From contig JAANBB010000078.1 of NCBI GenBank assembly GCA_014621425.1, forward strand, positions 60,264 to 124,263: a stretch of DNA of 64,000 nucleotides, given 5' to 3'. A program made the translations under genes and the position numbers. This document shows positions 34,058-46,105 of this stretch, one piece after another; the stretch's first letter is position 1; each line of letters opens with the position of its first letter. This stretch comes from Cylindrodendrum hubeiense (lineage: Eukaryota > Ascomycota > Sordariomycetes > Hypocreales > Nectriaceae). The notes beneath the pieces are model-generated. The model was not told the DNA's origin. It searched no databases and was given only the letters and a program-made list of their open reading frames with translations.

Positions 34058-36337
34058 ATGACAACAAACGAGTTTGCCAGTAGCGCGCTGCCACGAAACC
34101 CGACTCTAGAGTCTGGGAATCATGGTCAACCTCATTCGGGCGGCCGATGGCGAAGAATGACGTGGATGCAACGGATTCGTGACAAGGAAAACGGCCAGAC
34201 GGTTGAAGATGCAATCGAGCAAAGTTTCGAACGATGGGTCTCACAAAACGAAGCATCGAGCAGAGGCTTGAAGCGCCTGCGAGCGGAATATCAACGACTT
34301 AAGAAGCGTCCTGCCAAGTATCACCGCAAAGATGACACAGGTCGACATCAATCCGCCTCTGTGTCAAGGGTGGTGCTCTTCTCCTGTAAGGATATTTTGT
34401 GTCACTGGACTTTTAAGCCACCGTCTGAGGACCGTGACGGAAAATACATCACTGGAAAAGCTCAGACGGAGGTGCGTAGCGACGATAGCTTCTCTGACTG
34501 GCTTTGTCGACTGTCATCAGCAATTCAAGAAGAAGACTTTTACGGTCTGCAACTCATGTATGTAGCGCAGTATTTATTTCACATATTGATGATATTCTAA
34601 CGACAACAGCTCTCTTACGGCATGGCCCGAGTCGAAAGACGTCAATGCGCTCTTTTCATTCTGGCACTCTCTGATCGCAACTGTTCGGGGCCGCATGAAG
34701 ACAATTCATTTAGGTCCAACACAATTGCTGCTGACTATGATTAAACACTCATGGGGAATTGATATGCTTCCATTCTCTCCAGACGATGAGGTTGAGCAGG
34801 ATGAAGACAATTTCGCGAGGCTGAGACCGCTTTTGCCACCTTCTCTCAGACATCGAATCATCACAGAATCGGAGGACACGACCATTAGAGTGTGGAGGAA
34901 TAGCTCAATCCGCCCAGGAAACATGGATCCCGACCGTGGAAATGACGAAATATTTCTCACTTGGCAGTCTAAGGCCACCCGATACACCTCAGACCTCGAC
35001 GTTTATATATGGGAGTACCACAAAAAGCCACCTCCCACTGAATATGCCAAAATTGTCCGACAATCATCAGGATCTGAAGATGATCCAGATAAGGTACTGA
35101 TTGCTTTTCACTCCAGCCGCACACATCTAGAATTTGTCAACAAACGAAACAGCCAGCTATTGAAAGTGAATCCAAATGGCTTAGGGATACCCGATAGCCA
35201 AATCTGGTCGCCAAAGAGTGAAATTTTCTTTTCCCTCCAGTGCGTCTTTGAGGTCATTATTGAGGACACGACGAGATTTGTGAGCATCTTTCATGCGGAG
35301 CTATACAAAATGGTGATTTAAACCGCATATATAAATGTTTGCGTTGCCATTGCTGACGAAATATGTCGAAGAATACCCTCAGTCGGCAATACCCTACTAC
35401 CAGCAAAATGAGGTTTATGATGCACCAGGATGATCGCCTCAAGTCTGCTCACAATGGATTAAAGCACGGGGTCGTAGTCTTGGCGGGCTTGGAGTCATGG
35501 ATCGAATCCCACAGCCCAGAACGGACTGGCTTGTGGAATGGAGGAATTCCCTTCCAGGATCGACTCGAAAAGATTCACAATGATATGGATTTTCTCGACG
35601 GTCAACTCACGCAACTTGGACTCGATGTTGAAGAATGCCAGAACCTCCTGCGTCAATATTTCCAGTTAACGCAGGATATGACCATGTTTCGCCTTACGAT
35701 ACTAGCAGCAATATTTCTTCCGCTGTCCTTCGCCACCAGCTTCTTTGGAATGAATATAGACAGTATCACTTCTGAAGGACCTTTGGGATTCTCCAATTGG
35801 ATGAACTCAACACTAGAGACAGTACCCACAGACACACGCAACGCAACGGAAGTTATTCTCTCACTCCTTGGAACGTCAGGAACTTTGAGCTATAACTGGA
35901 AGACATTCGGAATTACAGCTGGCTGTCTTTTGCTCTCGCTCCCACTTTCTCTTCTTATTGGTGCTGTTTCACGTGCGATTGTAATTCGGGCCGCTGAATC
36001 CGCAAAACATTGGCGCTACATTGCTCTCCTCGGCGGTGTATTTTTCGTCCTAATCAGTTCTTTCGGTTCTTATCTATCCCTCGAACCCTTTTGGTTTTTA
36101 TCTTGGGTATTCAATGGGATGTTAAGTCTTTTCAGTCTATGGAAAGCGTACCGAGGGTGGATTACCAAGCAAGCACCACTTTCCTGGACTCTATTCTCGG
36201 TCCTTGTTGGTATGTGTTTAGGCCTTTCGGAGGTTTTCTTCGCACCTATAATGATACTCCCATGGATTGCTTTAGGGCTCCCATACGTCATCAAGGGGTT
36301 CCGAAAACGGTTCATCGAACTAGCTGAAGCTAGCTAA
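34058..36337 (+). CDS. CorA-like Mg2+ transporter family protein with extra membrane spans
   Basis: Three exons: 34058-34557, 34610-35312 and 35372-36337, giving about 722 aa. The long N-terminal half is soluble and charged (RRMTWMQRIRDKENGQTVED, RLRAEYQRLKKR) and would form the cytosolic funnel. In the last third the helix leading into the membrane (DGQLTQLGLDVEECQNLLRQ) precedes the first span. That span ends in SFFGMN, the GMN selectivity signature of CorA channels. Classic CorA has two spans. Here four further apolar segments follow (GCLLLSLPLSLLIGAV, YIALLGGVFFVLISS, FLSWVFNGMLSLFSL and LSVLVGMCLGL-type), so the membrane part is enlarged. The gene lies 1.1 kb after the PKS on the same strand; a role in that pathway is not indicated. 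Confidence 0.78.
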
Positions 36338-37253
36338 ACAGTAGTACATAGCTATGTAGGAAATCTTCGTATTGAACGGGCTAGAATTACAAGAGATGTG
36401 CATGTTTAAAGGTATCCCTTGTGTCATTTTAAATTACGGGAAGCCAACAATACTGTTAGTCTTTAAATAAAAACCCTATCACGAATCAAATACCCAGGGA
36501 ATTGGTAGATAGAAGGATATACCTTCATTAATACCACATTTAAATAAATAAAAATTATAGTCTTATTTTAAATACGACGTGCTATTCATTGATGTTTAAA
36601 CGTGCCCTCTAATATTTACCCTACATGCGTATGATCAGTCACATTGGGAGGTGATTTGATGTCAAACCTCTACACACTACTGGCGTGGTAGACATCAATA
36701 CTTTAGCGGAAATGTGAGGCGCACGCAAGTAGCAACCCGCCATTTATCACGACGAAAGGAACTCAAAATCAGCCAATGCCATAACCAGCAAAGTCAACAC
36801 CTCATAAATATCAGAGGATATAATGCTCTGACTCAAATACCTAGGGAAGAATAATTTTGTACTGGAGACCAGAAGTATGCTCTAATAGTTCGAACGTATT
36901 CAGACATTTATTAATGCACTTTTATATGTAGTACATGCCAAGTTGTCAGCCACATCACCTTGAAATGCTATTAGGGGCACCCAGTCTCGCATTTGAAAAG
37001 CCCTACCCCTCAAGCACAACAGATCCAAGTACGACGAACTTGTTAGCTCCCCCCGTAGGCGCATTGTCTAAGCCTAGCAAACCCTGACATCTGGGCTCCA
37101 TACTGTCTACTCAAAATATCACAACAGAGTCAAGAGCAAGAAACTATTTTTATGTAGGACGTATTATTGAACTACTCGACCCGGCGAGTAAAAATATATA
37201 CAATACAGAAGCTGATCCCGATCAGTGTTCGTCGTCCTACTCGACTTCACCCC
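36338..37253. other. Intergenic AT-rich region
   Basis: 900 bp between convergent genes, markedly AT-rich around 36420-36620 (TTTAAATAAA-like runs). No gene or RNA seen. The composition could reflect an old RIP-mutated repeat, but no repeat structure is visible. Confidence 0.55.
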
Positions 37254-38431
37254 TTACAGGCTGTTTCCAGCAGTGCTAACAAGTCCGCTGACGGAGCTGT
37301 AAGCCTCGGCAGAAGCAATGGTGTAGCCAGAGAAGCCGGAGAGGAAGCTCGAGTCGGTGCCGCTCCAGGTACCGGAGCTGGTGTAGCCGTTGGCCTCGCA
37401 AGATCGGCCGAGAGAGTCGGAGCAGGCGGAGCCGTCGCTGTCAGGGACGAAAAGAGCGCCCTCCTGGCCGTCGACAAGGGTGTCAACGCTCTCAAACAGG
37501 TTACCCTCGGCGAGGACCTGGGTGCTGGAGTCGATCTCGAAGGCGTGGCCGTTGATGTCGCTGAAGTAGTTGTTGACGGCGTGCAAGAGGGTGGTTCCAG
37601 TGACCTTGGGGCTTCGGCCGGAGGTGTGGAAGATGTAGTTGTTCTTGAGGGTGATTTTCTAAAGCCTTGTTAGTAATTGCATCTCTTGTTGTCATGCGCA
37701 AAATAACTTACATCGCTGGAACCACCGAAGTAAAGTCCCCAGTAGGCGTAAGAATCACAGTTGGGAGACCACGAGGTAGTGCCGTCAATCTTGTTGTTGG
37801 AGATGGTGACGCGGTTGTCGGCATCAGTGCCGAGGACAATGTGCTGGCGGCCGATCAGGGAGGTGGTGACGTGGTCGATCCAGACGAGGTCAGATGAGTC
37901 GAGAGTGATGGCATCGCCGCCCCAGACGAGGCTAGGGTTGAGCTCAGTGATCTCGATGTTCTGGACGATGACGTTCTCCGCACCGACAATGCGCAGACCC
38001 TTGCCCCTGATGACACCGGAGGTGCCCTTTCCAACGATGGACTTGTTGCTGCCGACAGTGATTCCAATCGTCGCAGCAGCGTCGTAGGTGACGCTGACCT
38101 TGGTTGCCGAAGACTGGTAGTTGTCGCACCAGCCGTTCTGGTTGATGGCGAGCTGGCAAGCGTCGCCAGTGCCCCAGGGAGCGCAACCCTCCTCGGTGAG
38201 AGAGCCCTCGGTGCCGGTGAAGTCGAACTCCTGCTGGAGGATGATGACGCGGGCCTCGCTGTCGCCCAAGTAAGAGACAAGCTCGTCGGTCGTGGTGGGG
38301 TAGACCGGGGTAGCGGTGCCGCCACCGGTGACTTCGGAGGCGAATCCCTCAGCGGTTCCCTCAACACCGTCGGCGGAGACGGTGTTAACGAGGGCCGTGA
38401 AAACGGAGGCGAGAACAAGTGAGGCCTTCAT
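37254..38431 (-). CDS. Secreted pectin lyase, polysaccharide lyase family 1
   Basis: Two exons: 37712-38431 and 37254-37658, giving 374 aa with a signal peptide ([20 protein letters not shown]). An in-frame ATG 93 bp upstream only extends the protein in front of the signal peptide. Family landmarks of pectin lyase: [20 protein letters not shown] near the N-terminus, [32 protein letters not shown] (calcium- or substrate-site strand region), IGRQHIVLG with the catalytic Arg region, and HTSGRSPKV. It should cleave methyl-esterified homogalacturonan by beta-elimination outside the cell. The Cys pattern and length match fungal PelA-type pectin lyases rather than the Ca-dependent pectate lyases. 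It suggests plant contact or saprotrophy. Confidence 0.93.
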
Positions 38432-39800
38432 GGTGATGATGGCTGAAAGAGTGGCTTGCTTTTGTTTGTATATAAAAGGTAAATAATAGAGACCGGACGA
38501 AACACCAGGTTGTCGGTCAATCAAAACGAATGTGAAGTAAAGGATGGAATGGATGGCTCAACCAGGACTGATTTGTTAGCTTGGTACCGCCGTGGCTGCC
38601 GTCTATATAGCAAATGGACGAGCCTCATCACGTAGGGATCTACGAATACGGTGGGTCTCAAACAGTGACATTCCCCCTTGAAGCAACGCAAGCTCATTTC
38701 GGCTACTAATCCTTGAGGTGCTGACTTGGCACGGCACTCGCGGCAAATTAATTCGCCAGGGTATTGTTTCGCTGACGACGAGAAACGATACTGTGAAACG
38801 GGAAAATCGCCTATTTAGTCGTCCCAGGCCGACGGCGATTAGTGGAAAAAGAAACGCCAAGGTGGGCCAGGGGTGTTGTTTCGTCTTGAGCCAGGGCTCC
38901 ACAGAACACCGGGAGAACAGATATTAATATACGCAAGACGCACTTGTTGCTGGAAGTTCTTTTGCGGAATTCTCCTGATGGTGAAACCTGTCAGCCTGAG
39001 TTGTACCGTCTCGATGGTGTATTCGTGGTACGAGCTAACGTGATACTTCCACTTTTCGACGCGCACACCGATATGCCCCTGATCCCTAGCAAGTGGATGA
39101 TGGCATATTGCAGATCTTTAGAGAATATTTAAAATTCATTGTTATGTTATAATCAATTATGCTGAGTGTATGTTAGTTTCTTATGAAGTGTAGTAATATT
39201 GTGGGCAACCTGATCCGTATTGTTAGAATGATCAACGATTTTCCCGCGCCGCGTTGATGGCGCTACTTTGGCTCTAGGGTAGCGCCGCAGGCCGCAATTC
39301 GGAAACTGAGTTAACAACACGGAACCAGGTATCTTGATGTAATCGCTCACTACTAGCCATAATATACTAAATAGCTATGCGCACGAAAACAAACTTCTGG
39401 CGCAGTTAAAACACAAAGTTAAGCCCAATGCAGTGGGTAGTTACCTCTTCCTCTACGAAGACAATTTCCCAATTGGTCATTGTCTTAAAAAGTAACCCGA
39501 CAACAGACATCCTGAAAAGGAATTTCAGTATTTCACGGCAACGTACTGCGTAACCAAATTATGCAGTGAATGGCACATATTAGAATTAGGTTATGTTTCT
39601 TTTTATGATTAACAACGTAAACATACTTTGATTAAGACTGAGAGAATGTTATTTCCACAATAGGTCTAGCTTATGCACTTTATTTGTTTACTTCTCCACC
39701 TATCACTTACCATCACAGTAGAATTTCGATCTACCGACTTAAACCCACATTGGAAATCAGCTGACGTGTTCCGGATTCTTCACTTTCAATTCTCCTCCAC
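38432..39800. other. Intergenic region, divergent promoters
   Basis: 1.37 kb between the pectin lyase and the Zn2Cys6 regulator. The right half is AT-rich. Short ORFs only. A TATATAAAAGG sequence lies about 40 bp from the pectin lyase start. Confidence 0.55.
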
Positions 39801-41861
39801 ATGGAACATCAATCCACAAATCTTCCTCCTATTAGTAGTTCTCCCAGACCCCATGTAGTAATAAACCCTCCTGCTAACCATGTAATAGCTATCATGGATG
39901 CTGATACCGATAACACCATAGCAGTGGCAAACCGTGATCAAATTATCGAGATTGGAGACGGAGCAATGGAACTAGATGACGCCGAGACAGAGATTACTCA
40001 CGGGCAAGTAAGGGTCGATAGTGGAAACCAAAGGGAGGAACGAAAGCCAAAGGCTCGAGTGTCAATTGCATGCACTATTTGTCGCAACCAACACTTGCGA
40101 TGCGACGCTGCGCTACCGACTTGCTCCCGCTGTCGGTCACTCAATAAAAAGTGCATCTACACCAACGTACGGCGGAGCCGTCGGAAACAGCAGAATCGCG
40201 ATGAATCCGGGATACCGACTTCGCAGAGCGCAGAAGAGGCTGCACCGGTAGCTTCACTCACCGGCAGCGTCCCGGCTGCCGCTCTCAGTTGGCGTCGTGA
40301 GACTCCCCGTTTAGATTCCTCCGATGTTCTCGGAATGGAGTCCTTCCAACGGATAATATCTTCAGAGACAAACAATATCGCCACAAGTATGGCTATTGAT
40401 GGATTCTACGCCTACTTTTTCAAAGGACACCCATTCATTCTACCTAGGTCTCATCTAATCTCCCAATCCGATAGAGATTCCGCTTTAGTCGCAAGCTTGA
40501 TCCCCATTATAACATTAATAGGCTCGCTGTACATCCAAGACGGCCGATCGGACACATATAGACAAGGTACAGAACGGGCGCTTCAAGGACAGCTGCCGTC
40601 ACATGGCTTCACTGTTCAAGCCCTCATGCTTTTTGCACTTACTTTGGAGTGGAGCGGTGAGAGCGAGCGGGCAGAGGCGGTTCTGGGACGCGCCAAGTCG
40701 GTGGCATTAGCCATAGGCTTGAATACAAAGTCTTTTGCAGCTCAGAATGGTCAGGGAAATCCAGTGTTGGAAGAGAGTTGGCGCAGGACTTGGTGGGAGC
40801 TGTATGTTATTGACGGTCTTTTCGCTGGCATTCGACACTGGCCAACGTTTTCGTTGTCGGCCGTGGACACTGATGCCGACCTCCCCGGCGAAGAAGAGAA
40901 TTACGCGGATTCTGTGAGTACTTGTCTGGGAAGTAAGGCTGCCATTGCTGACTCTGCAGAATATTCTTTCACCCCAAACCTTGAGAGAATACGACAACCG
41001 TGCCTTCGAAGACGTCGAGGTGTCATTTTCCTCGTTTACATATCTTATCGATGCTGTCCGCATAATGGGCACGGTACTGGCCGCTGGGGATTTTGCCGGC
41101 GGATCGCCCTCCTCGCTCGTAAAGAATGCGGAGACAAATATGATGAGCTGGGACCTGCATCTACCACGGACCAAGCAGGATCCGGTCCGCGCCGATGGGA
41201 AAGTCGATGAGATACTGTTTCGGGCGCACATGGTAATCAAGACGTACGTATTTTAGAGCATTCGCGTTAAACGGCAAAGCTGACATGTCGAAGTGCGGCT
41301 ACACATCTACACAGACCCAGATCCGTGCTTCACTACAGCACCATGGAACTTCTATGCTCCAAATACGCGCCTCCATTGCCGGCCGAAGTCTTGCCTCTCG
41401 AAGACAAGCAACACGATAGACACACCCATAAAGCAACGCATGCGGCCAAGACCTTCGTGGATCTGCTCACGTTCCCCAGTTCTCCAATATGCCACAGCCC
41501 TTTCATCATGTGCATGGGCTCGATGGCCATGGCGACACAAATGTCTGGGTGTGAGTATTTGCTGAGGGGCTCCGAGTATGCGCATGCTAGGGACCGCGTT
41601 CGCATGTTCCTGGGGATTCTCATGGCGTTTAAGAGAATATGGCCGCAAGCGTCAAAGTGGTCGAGCGAGATGACGCTCATGGCCAAGGCTGTGTTTGAGA
41701 ATCGAGATGCTCATGGAAACCTGATTATGGATTCTATTGCGACAATGCCGCAAGTGGGCGACCGAGACTTCACCGGCTCATTGGACTCGGATGTAGAAAT
41801 CACGCCTCTTAACGACCCTCTTGATGCCATCCTGGATGGCGTGACATTTGGCAACAACTGA
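39801..41861 (+). CDS. Zn2Cys6 transcription factor (TF1)
   Basis: Three exons: 39801-40913, 40960-41243 and 41294-41861, giving 654 aa. Residues about 90-117 form a binuclear zinc cluster with the spacing C-x2-C-x6-C-x6-C-x2-C-x6-C, followed by a basic linker (RRSRRKQQNR). The rest is a fungal regulatory middle region with the landmarks GHPFILPR, a central SWRRTWWELYVIDG, and LHRPRSVLHYS just after the second splice site. The third exon only makes sense with the acceptor at 41293, which restores the conserved LHRP block. It is nuclear and binds DNA. Its stop is 60 bp from that of the convergent MDR enzyme, and it shares its architecture with the broken regulator at 44157-46105. Confidence 0.88.
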
Positions 41862-41920
41862 AACAAAGAAGAAGGCAGTCGTGAAATAATTGGCAGATTA
41901 AATATGCACCTCTGCATATT

Positions 41921-42880
41921 TTATTCTAGAGAAGCAAACTCTATCACCGGCTTTCCTTGCCTGCCTCGTTGGTCACCAAATGCCCAGGCTTCAAGAGCAT
42001 CTTCAACTGGGAAAGCTTTGACCAAGAGAGGATAAAATGATCCTTCATCCAGGAGAGCTGCAACTCTCGCCAGGGTTTCGCTGCGGGGAGTGACAACAAA
42101 ATACACCCATTTTACATCCGGATGGTCCTGGTGCTTCTGAGGCTTTCCTCCGCCAAACGCCCATGGAGGAGGCGGATCTGCCACCGTGACGATGACGCCA
42201 TCTTTCTTCACTGTGTTTGATGACTTGTCCAGGATGATGCCGCCGACGGTATCGAAGACGGCGTCAACGTCTTTGATCGCCTGCTGCCAGTCTGGCGAGT
42301 TGTAGCTGATAACCTGACTAGCTCCAAGCTCCTTGAGACGAGCATGGTTCTGTGGTGATGCTAGGGCAATGACCTCGGCGTTCAACAGCCGGCTTGCAAT
42401 CTGAACAAGCATCACCCCCACTGCACCCGAAGCACCGGTGACAAGTATCTTATCCCCCTTTTGCGTCTTTGCGTGTGTGAAAATTGCCTCCCACGCTGTC
42501 AAGATGGGGATGGGGAGTGCCGCCGCCTCCCGGTGGGAAATGGATGTGGGCTTCGGCGCGACTTCGATGGGCGATGCAATGGTGTACTCTGCTTGGCCGC
42601 CCTGAGGCGTGTCGGCGCGAAGCATTGCAAAGACACTGTCGCCTATAGATAGAGGGCCGTTGTACTCGGGCCCGAAGGCTTCAACGACGCCGGAGATGTC
42701 ATGTCCAGGTACTCTGCTAGAGGTGGCGTACAGCTCTGGCCATGTAACTTCATCGGCGTTTATCCCGGCGGCGAAGACTTTGATAAGAATGTTCTGCCCG
42801 TCGGGGATCGGCTTGGGCAGGGTGTCGGTGAGCCTGATCTGGTGGGCACCTTTGTCGCCCGTGATTTGTATGGCCTTCAT
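41921..42880 (-). CDS. Quinone-oxidoreductase-like MDR family enzyme
   Basis: A single exon gives 319 aa of the zinc-independent medium-chain dehydrogenase/reductase type. The N-terminal catalytic domain shows PGHDISGVVEAFGPEY without the cysteine ligands of zinc alcohol dehydrogenases. The Rossmann domain has LVTGASGAVGVMLVQIA (NADPH site), followed by the usual LKELGASQVISY. Such enzymes reduce quinones or alpha,beta-unsaturated ketones with NADPH and act in detoxification or as tailoring enzymes. It is transcribed away from the cupin gene and towards TF1. Confidence 0.9.
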   Translation of the reverse strand: MKAIQITGDKGAHQIRLTDTLPKPIPDGQNILIKVFAAGINADEVTWPELYATSSRVPGHDISGVVEAFGPEYNGPLSIGDSVFAMLRADTPQGGQAEYTIASPIEVAPKPTSISHREAAALPIPILTAWEAIFTHAKTQKGDKILVTGASGAVGVMLVQIASRLLNAEVIALASPQNHARLKELGASQVISYNSPDWQQAIKDVDAVFDTVGGIILDKSSNTVKKDGVIVTVADPPPPWAFGGGKPQKHQDHPDVKWVYFVVTPRSETLARVAALLDEGSFYPLLVKAFPVEDALEAWAFGDQRGRQGKPVIEFASLE

Positions 42881-43583
42881 GCTGGGGGGATCGATGAATG
42901 GGTGATTGACTCAGTGCTGATTCTAATTATGGAAGAGGACGTGTGAGCACTGTCTCAGCTAGATACACAACGCGATGTCTCAAGTATTTGTAGTTGCGGA
43001 CGAGCCACGCTGCTGGCCGGAGAAGTAGAGAAAGAGCCGTGTAAATCTCAATGACCAATCTCTCGTCATCCCAAACTGGCCACTCTGACCATTTACCTGG
43101 CTTGGAATACAAGGTGACATCTTCTAGTTCACGACATTGCGTTCCGGGTGCAATTGAGACACTTAGAGGTACCTTCGCTCTGAGCCATTTCGGGCGTCAG
43201 CCGTAGTCCCTTTCTGTATTCGGGCTTGGCATTCGGGCCATTCGGGTGAAGCATCTCCTGCGACCCGATGTGGGGCTAGTGATCTCATCGTCTCTTGTCC
43301 GACCCGAGCGGGCATCCACTCCGGGTATCCAGTTCCCGGGGTCGGGTTTCGGCCACCCGGATATCCATCATTCGCCCAACAGAACGCCGGCATTCCAAGC
43401 GACGTCACCCCGGCAGGCATAAAGCAACGTCAAGTCATGTGTTGAGCCCGTCGTTTTATACGTGGACGTAAATATATATAAACGGCATGCATTCTTCACC
43501 AAAGACAGAAGGCATCATTCAAGCTATTCTCCATCATATTACACCTTACTTCATCCCTCTAACCATTTACTCTGTTATCAAAG
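42881..43583. other. Divergent promoter region of the MDR enzyme and cupin, with CGGGTATCC-type repeats
   Basis: 700 bp between divergent genes. Around 43190-43380 the sequence is rich in CGGGTATCC, CCCGACCCG and ATTCGGG words that recur at 46170-46300. A TATATATAAA lies at 43474-43483, about 100 bp before the cupin start. Confidence 0.55.
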
Positions 43584-44035
43584 ATGGCCACCACCCAGGT
43601 TCAAGCTTCGTAAGTAGCAGACACATTATGACATTCCCATCTATGACCCTATCACTAATATTTTCCAGCACTCGGCCGAGAGAGACCGTCGAGCTCATGT
43701 TCGACTACGAGCTTGCCAACTCGCCTGGAAAGTCCATTATCGGCATTCGGGTGACCCTGCCGCCCGGTGGCTGGACCCCCCCTCACCGCCATGGAGGCGG
43801 CCACGTTGTGGCCTACGTCGAGGAAGGCGAGATGCTTAGTGGTATGAACGGCAACCCGCCTGAGGTGTACAAGAAAGGTCAGGCGTTTAGGGAAATGCCC
43901 GGGTGTCACCACACTGTCGCAGACAACAACAGCAAGGACGAGCTTTGCAGATTCTCGGCTGTCATTGTCATCGATACGGAAGTCGTTAAGAAGGGTGGTT
44001 ATCAGGCACTGACAGTTCTTGACGAGGGGTATTGA
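43584..44035 (+). CDS. Small single-domain cupin protein
   Basis: Two exons: 43584-43609 and 43669-44035, giving 130 aa starting MATTQVQAS and joining to TRPRETVELMFDYEL. The metal-binding cupin motif 1 is PPHRHGGGHVVAYVEEGE (two His, a further His and a Glu). Motif 2 contains MPGCHHTVADN. Such small cupins act as metal-dependent oxygenases, cyclases or isomerases, or have no known activity. The frame upstream of 43584 is open but unrelated, and the spliced start fits the beta-strand layout better. It lies between the MDR enzyme and a regulator, which suggests a shared pathway. Confidence 0.82.
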
Positions 44036-44156
44036 GTCTGGCCGCGTGAGAAAATCCAGCGCTAAAATGGGACTTGATCTGATCACTGTTTGTAAATGGT
44101 CTCTCAAGGACTCTGTCATATTTAGTAGCGGCCTGAAGTGGGAATAAGATAGATTG

Positions 44157-46105
44157 TTACTCGTATACCCACTGCGAAAATTCTAGCTCTAAACCATCGA
44201 GTCCATACCACCCATTAGCACTGTCTGTAGCATCTATAGCAGAAAATACATCATTACATGATGCGCCAACTTCAGACCCAAAATTAATCTGTGCATCACC
44301 ACCCGAGAGACTTGGCGCTCCAGCAGAATTGCTAGTGCTACTGGAACCACTCTTAGGGTCCAATCCGAGTACATGGCGAGCAATGATTTGTATCTCCCGT
44401 AAATTCCTCGCTGTCCTCGGCCACACCTCTCCTAATGATCTGAGGCATCCGACAGTCATGCGGATCTGGTCTCTTGCTATAGTCAACTCCCTTCCTTTGA
44501 GGAGGAAAGTGCAAGCGGAGAGAAGCGCAAGCGTTCCCTCACTGACCATGCATGTGACGAATGGTGTGTGGTTGAATGGCCGAGCTGGCAGAGCGAGAAG
44601 GCGGATCTGCGCCTCTACCGATCGCAGAACTCTTACTGTGTGCACGTTGACAAGCTCTGGCTTGGGTGAGTCTGGAGGAGGGTCTCTGGCGCAACTTGAA
44701 ACCTCCTCTATAGAGTTGAACTTGAGGTCCGATAAGGGTCTGTGCAAGTTGATAATTGATCTAGAGGAGTGAGCCTTTGAACACTGATGACTTCATCCAG
44801 TATGAGTGTGAGATGTTGAACGCTTACACATGAATAACCAGGTGTGCTTGAAACATGAGCTCATCAATGTCTCCACTTTTTGACAAGACTTGCTTGCAGC
44901 CTTTGGGGAGTAGGAGGAGCCATCCGTCAACGATGGAGTCGGCAGCCTGAATGATATGGGTCGAGGCTTTATCGACTGCAAGTTCCGGTATTGTGGATAT
45001 TGCTGATATCACGCACCTCACGGCGCCGATGAGATATGCAAAAGATGAAAATGGAGTGTTGCCAAAGTCGAACTCGCGGCAGTCGAAATCTTGCAGGGTT
45101 CTTGGCTCGGGGATTTCCTGCAGACAATCTCAGTGAGCAAAAGACGCTTAGTAAAGGAACAGGGCCGTTTGGTACTTACACCTGATTCAAACTGGCACTC
45201 CTCACAAGGTAGTTCTACAGTGGCGTCCACATCCACAAATGCGGACGACATGGTACCCAGCGTGCCAGCGTAGTAGCCATCCACCAAGTAAAGCATCCAC
45301 CACGTCCGTCTCCAGGATTCGGTCAACACTGCATCTCCGCCTCCATGCCCGGCAGCAAACTCATAGCGGAACATCTCCAGTTGGAGGGCGAGTCGGGCAG
45401 CAGCATCCATTTCCTGTTTCGACTCGGCGGTGTAGCCGCGCCAGAATAGAGCCACAGAGTATAACAGTCGACATTGCACCATAAACGGATCTGTCTGCAG
45501 CGCCTCAGAGAAGCAGGTGTCGACAGAGTCTTTTAGTGGAGTTGACCATTCCTGGGAGTCATAGAGGTGGCCGATGAGGCGCATGACGGCAACAAGGGGG
45601 GTTAAGCTAGGCTGCCTGCTTGGGTCTCGGAAGAGCTCGCGAGGTGTGTGCGGGGCAAAACCAATGGATGGAATTTGTGAAACGTCTTGTAGTACGATTC
45701 GATGAGAGAGTCATGCTCAATGCTGCAGGGGCGGCCTGTAAGTGATGGGGATGATGCACTGCCAGATGATGCAGAGGATCGACAGGTTTGGTTCTTGTCC
45801 TGTTGAGCCCCAGCCAAGACCACGCCCGGTGAACTTGAGGCCCGCGGCGGATTGGCAATGGATGAAGCCCGTTCATTTGCAGCAAGCTGTTTGCGCCGCT
45901 CCGCAAGAGCCACACGATCAAGCCCGCCTCGCCGCGATTTAGTATAATGGCATTGCGTTGAGGCCTCGACGCACCGGCTACAGTGCGGCCGCGTGCCATC
46001 GCATTTCACGTGTCGAGAGCGGCAGGCGAGACAAGCGAGCGACGAACGTATGATTGCTCTGCCCTCCCTGCCCGCGTCTAACGCCGGACTGTGCGAGACG
46101 TCCAT
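44157..46105 (-). pseudogene. Zn2Cys6 transcription factor (TF2) with a frameshift
   Basis: Exons 45180-46105, 44828-45117 and 44157-44760 join in phase. The first exon is broken near 45640: the N-terminal frame reads HPLVLPRTHLA and stops at 45602, while the continuation RELFRDPSRQPSLTPLVAVM runs in another frame. One missing base explains this, and no intron fits. The protein would be about 606 aa. It has a zinc cluster near residues 25-52 with the spacing C-x2-C-x6-C-x6-C-x2-C-x6-C and the same landmarks as TF1 (ESWRRTWWMLYLVDG, LHRPLSDL, NHTPFVTCM). All other parts look intact, so the lesion is recent, or is a sequence error. If real, only the DNA-binding N-terminus would be made. Confidence 0.82.

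Noticed and set aside
38432..38524. Longer pectin lyase starting at 38524
   Set aside because: The extra 31 residues precede a clear signal peptide beginning at 38431.
43487..43668. Cupin start at 43487 in the unspliced frame
   Set aside because: The upstream residues do not resemble a cupin start; splicing from 43584 gives a compact protein with a normal intron.
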